The notes under the pieces: generated by a model | Seen by the model: the letters and a program-made list of their open reading frames with translations, nothing else | Told to the model about the DNA's origin: nothing | Databases searched by the model: none | Shown: positions 62,284-64,000 of the stretch, piece after piece | Layout: every line of letters starts with the position of its first letter | How positions within the stretch are numbered: the first letter of the stretch is position 1 | Origin: Arthrobacter sp. TPD3018 | Lineage (GTDB): Bacteria > Pseudomonadota > Alphaproteobacteria > Sphingomonadales > Sphingomonadaceae | Direction: 5' to 3' | Length of the DNA stretch: 64,000 nt | Assembly: GCA_003075315.1 (NCBI GenBank) | Contig: QDFQ01000002.1 | Location: 148,821-212,820, forward strand | Position numbers and translations under genes: made by a program

Positions 62284-64000
62284 ATGACCCGTGCCCGCTT
62301 CACCCGCCGCCCCGCCCTGCTTGCCGCACTTGGCATGCCCGCGCTGCTCGTCGGCGGCTGTGCCGACACCGCGAAGCGAACTGGCACAGAGACGCCGGTT
62401 CCTGTCGCGCAGCAGGCGGCAAACGACGTCACGGTGACGGGGTCGCGCGTCATCGCCCCCAATGAGCCGGCACCGCCGCCCCCGCCGCCGCCGCCTCCTG
62501 TGCCTGCACCGGTCATGATGATGTCGGCGCAACGCATCGGCATGCCATTGCCACCGCACGCACCGCCCTTTTCGATGACCGGCCGCGACCGCTTCACGCC
62601 GATCAAGCAGAACCCGTTCCAGCGCGTCGCCGAGGCGCCCGTCTCCACTTTCTCGCTCGACGTCGACACCGCCTCCTATGCGTTCGTGCGTGCGTCGCTC
62701 AACCGCGGCATGCTGCCGCCGCGCGACGCGGTGCGGACCGAGGAGCTGGTGAACTATTTCCCCTATGACTATGCGCCCGCGAAGAGCGCGGCGGAGCCGT
62801 TCAGCACCGATCTGTCGGTCTTTCCCAGCCCCTGGGCGCCGGGGCGGCTGATCGTCCGCGTCGGCGTGCGCGGCTACGAACTCACCCGCACCACCCGGCC
62901 GCGCGCCAACCTCGTCTTCCTGGTCGATACGTCGGGATCGATGATGGAGCCCAACAAGCTGCCGCTAGTGAAGCAGTCGCTGGAACTGCTGCTCGATAGC
63001 CTGGGCGAGAACGACCGCGTGGCGATCGTTGCCTATGCGGGTCAGGCCGGCACCGTTCTGGAGCCGACGCCGGCGAGCGACCGGACCCGCATTCTTGCCG
63101 CGCTTGACCGGTTGGAAGCGGGCGGCAGCACCGCGGGTGCCGAGGGAATCCGCCAGGCCTATGCGCTCGCCGAACGCGACTTCGATCCCAAGGGCGTCAA
63201 CCGCGTCATCCTGGCGACCGACGGCGACTTCAACGTCGGCATCACCGATCAGGACCAGCTGAAAACCTATATCGAGGCGGAGCGGGCCAAGGGCGTGTAT
63301 CTCTCCGTGCTCGGCTTCGGCATGGGCAATTACAACGATGCGCTGATGCAGACGCTGGCGCAGAACGGCAATGGCGTCGCCGCCTACATCGACACGCTGA
63401 ACGAAGCGCGCAAGACGCTGGTGGCGGAAGCCAGTTCGTCGCTCTTCCCGATCGCCAAGGACGTGAAGGTGCAGGTGGAGTTCAATCCCGCCGCGGTCGC
63501 AGAATATCGCCTGATCGGATACGAAAACCGGCTGCTCGCGCGCGAGGACTTCAACAACGACAAGATCGACGCCGGCGATGTCGGCGCCGGGAGGACGGTG
63601 ACGGCGCTGTACGAAGTGGTGCCGGTCGGCGGCCCCCGCACGGTCGATCCGCTGCGCTACCCCAAGCCCGCCAAGACCGGCGCGGCGAAGGCGCGCGCGG
63701 CGGAGCTGGGCTTCGTCAAGATCCGCTACAAACTGCCCAAGGCGTCGACCAGCCGGTTGATCGCGCGGCCGATCCCGCTGGCTCACGCCGCGCGCTTCGC
63801 CGATGCGCCGCGCGATGCGCGCTTCGCCACGGCGGTGGCAGGGTTCGCCGAGCTGCTGCGCGGCGGCACCTATGAGGGGCGGTTCGGTTATGGCGACGTC
63901 GCGCGCATCGCAGCCGGTGCGAAGGGGCCCGATCCGTTCGGCTATCGCGCCGAATTCATCGACCTCGTCGCCAAGGCGCACGCCGCGCAGGCGATGCCGC
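62284..64000 (+). CDS. vWA-domain lipoprotein with DUF3520-type C-terminus (YfbK-like; 3' end outside window)
   Basis: At least 572 residues, cut by the window end. It starts with Arg-rich TRARFTRRPALLAALGMPAL and a lipobox-like LLVGGC. A Pro block (APPPPPPPPPVPAP) is followed by VSTFSLDVDTASYAFVRASL, the YfbK-type pre-domain. The vWA MIDAS is LVFLVDTSGSMMEPNK, with T and D residues in GGSTAGAEGI and LATDGDFNVGI. The C-terminal DUF3520-like part starts at about residue 445 (LGFVKIRYKLPKASTSR). Probably surface or periplasmic, with metal-dependent ligand binding. Possibly controlled by the upstream sigma factor. Confidence 0.88.
   Translation, partial: MTRARFTRRPALLAALGMPALLVGGCADTAKRTGTETPVPVAQQAANDVTVTGSRVIAPNEPAPPPPPPPPPVPAPVMMMSAQRIGMPLPPHAPPFSMTGRDRFTPIKQNPFQRVAEAPVSTFSLDVDTASYAFVRASLNRGMLPPRDAVRTEELVNYFPYDYAPAKSAAEPFSTDLSVFPSPWAPGRLIVRVGVRGYELTRTTRPRANLVFLVDTSGSMMEPNKLPLVKQSLELLLDSLGENDRVAIVAYAGQAGTVLEPTPASDRTRILAALDRLEAGGSTAGAEGIRQAYALAERDFDPKGVNRVILATDGDFNVGITDQDQLKTYIEAERAKGVYLSVLGFGMGNYNDALMQTLAQNGNGVAAYIDTLNEARKTLVAEASSSLFPIAKDVKVQVEFNPAAVAEYRLIGYENRLLAREDFNNDKIDAGDVGAGRTVTALYEVVPVGGPRTVDPLRYPKPAKTGAAKARAAELGFVKIRYKLPKASTSRLIARPIPLAHAARFADAPRDARFATAVAGFAELLRGGTYEGRFGYGDVARIAAGAKGPDPFGYRAEFIDLVAKAHAAQAMP

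Overview
The window is high-GC bacterial chromosome of sphingomonad type (Alphaproteobacteria, Sphingomonadales). The indications are the gene families present (alphaproteobacterial lnt, metK and trmB lying close together, RegB/RegA, EipA/DUF1134, UPF0262, DUF6356, a large TonB-dependent receptor), the predominance of ATGA and TGATG overlaps between neighbours, and many short GTCA-ended palindromic repeats between genes. I see no prophage, transposase, CRISPR array or plasmid function. This is core chromosome with some lineage-specific small genes.

Layout. 1-4315: minus-strand cluster with pyruvate dehydrogenase E2, a small membrane protein, a hotdog thioesterase, lipoamide dehydrogenase and a polytopic membrane protein cut by the window edge. 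4426-9178: universal stress protein, a 52-residue small ORF, an M28 peptidase, then a cell-wall group (D,D-carboxypeptidase, lipoprotein, L,D-transpeptidase). 9369-18755: dnaB, UPF0262, GH25, cytidine deaminase, an RcnB/glycine-zipper protein, free-methionine sulfoxide reductase, ArfB, an RluA-type pseudouridine synthase, an M15 peptidase, trmB, a formate/nitrite-type channel and PilZ. 18847-24864: metK, lnt and divergent glnD. 25010-33190: CPA1 antiporter, TonB receptor, and thrS, Uma2 and infC.

33812-38032: divergent LD-carboxypeptidase and Mur/Mpl ligase (peptidoglycan recycling), DUF6356, then a membrane-protein, XRE-regulator and hydrolase operon behind three GTAAAGC repeats. 38573-42926: DUF898 with an M48 protease, and the RegB/RegA redox two-component pair. 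43168-50511: minus-strand clusters (PHA-granule protein with VOC; glyoxalase II and I with a tandem pair of small cysteine proteins; TPR with hydrolase; WrbA with divergent LysR; SDR). 50683-55178: an Mfd-family translocase, EipA and tRNA-Ser(GCU). 55196-61417: a C4-dicarboxylate module with porin and DctA on minus and DctB/DctD on plus. 61596-64000: ECF sigma factor and a vWA lipoprotein cut by the window end.

The most unusual points are a DctD-type AAA+ regulator without the GAFTGA sigma54-contact loop, with no sigma54 promoter visible in front of dctA; infC whose best-placed start is an AUA codon; an A/T-rich palindrome 13 bp before metK that looks like an operator; two small secreted proteins with identical 19-19 cysteine spacing; and a set of GTCA-ended palindromes in four sequence subfamilies built like REP/BIME elements, although no RAYT gene is visible here. 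I found no clear new defence or mobile system.
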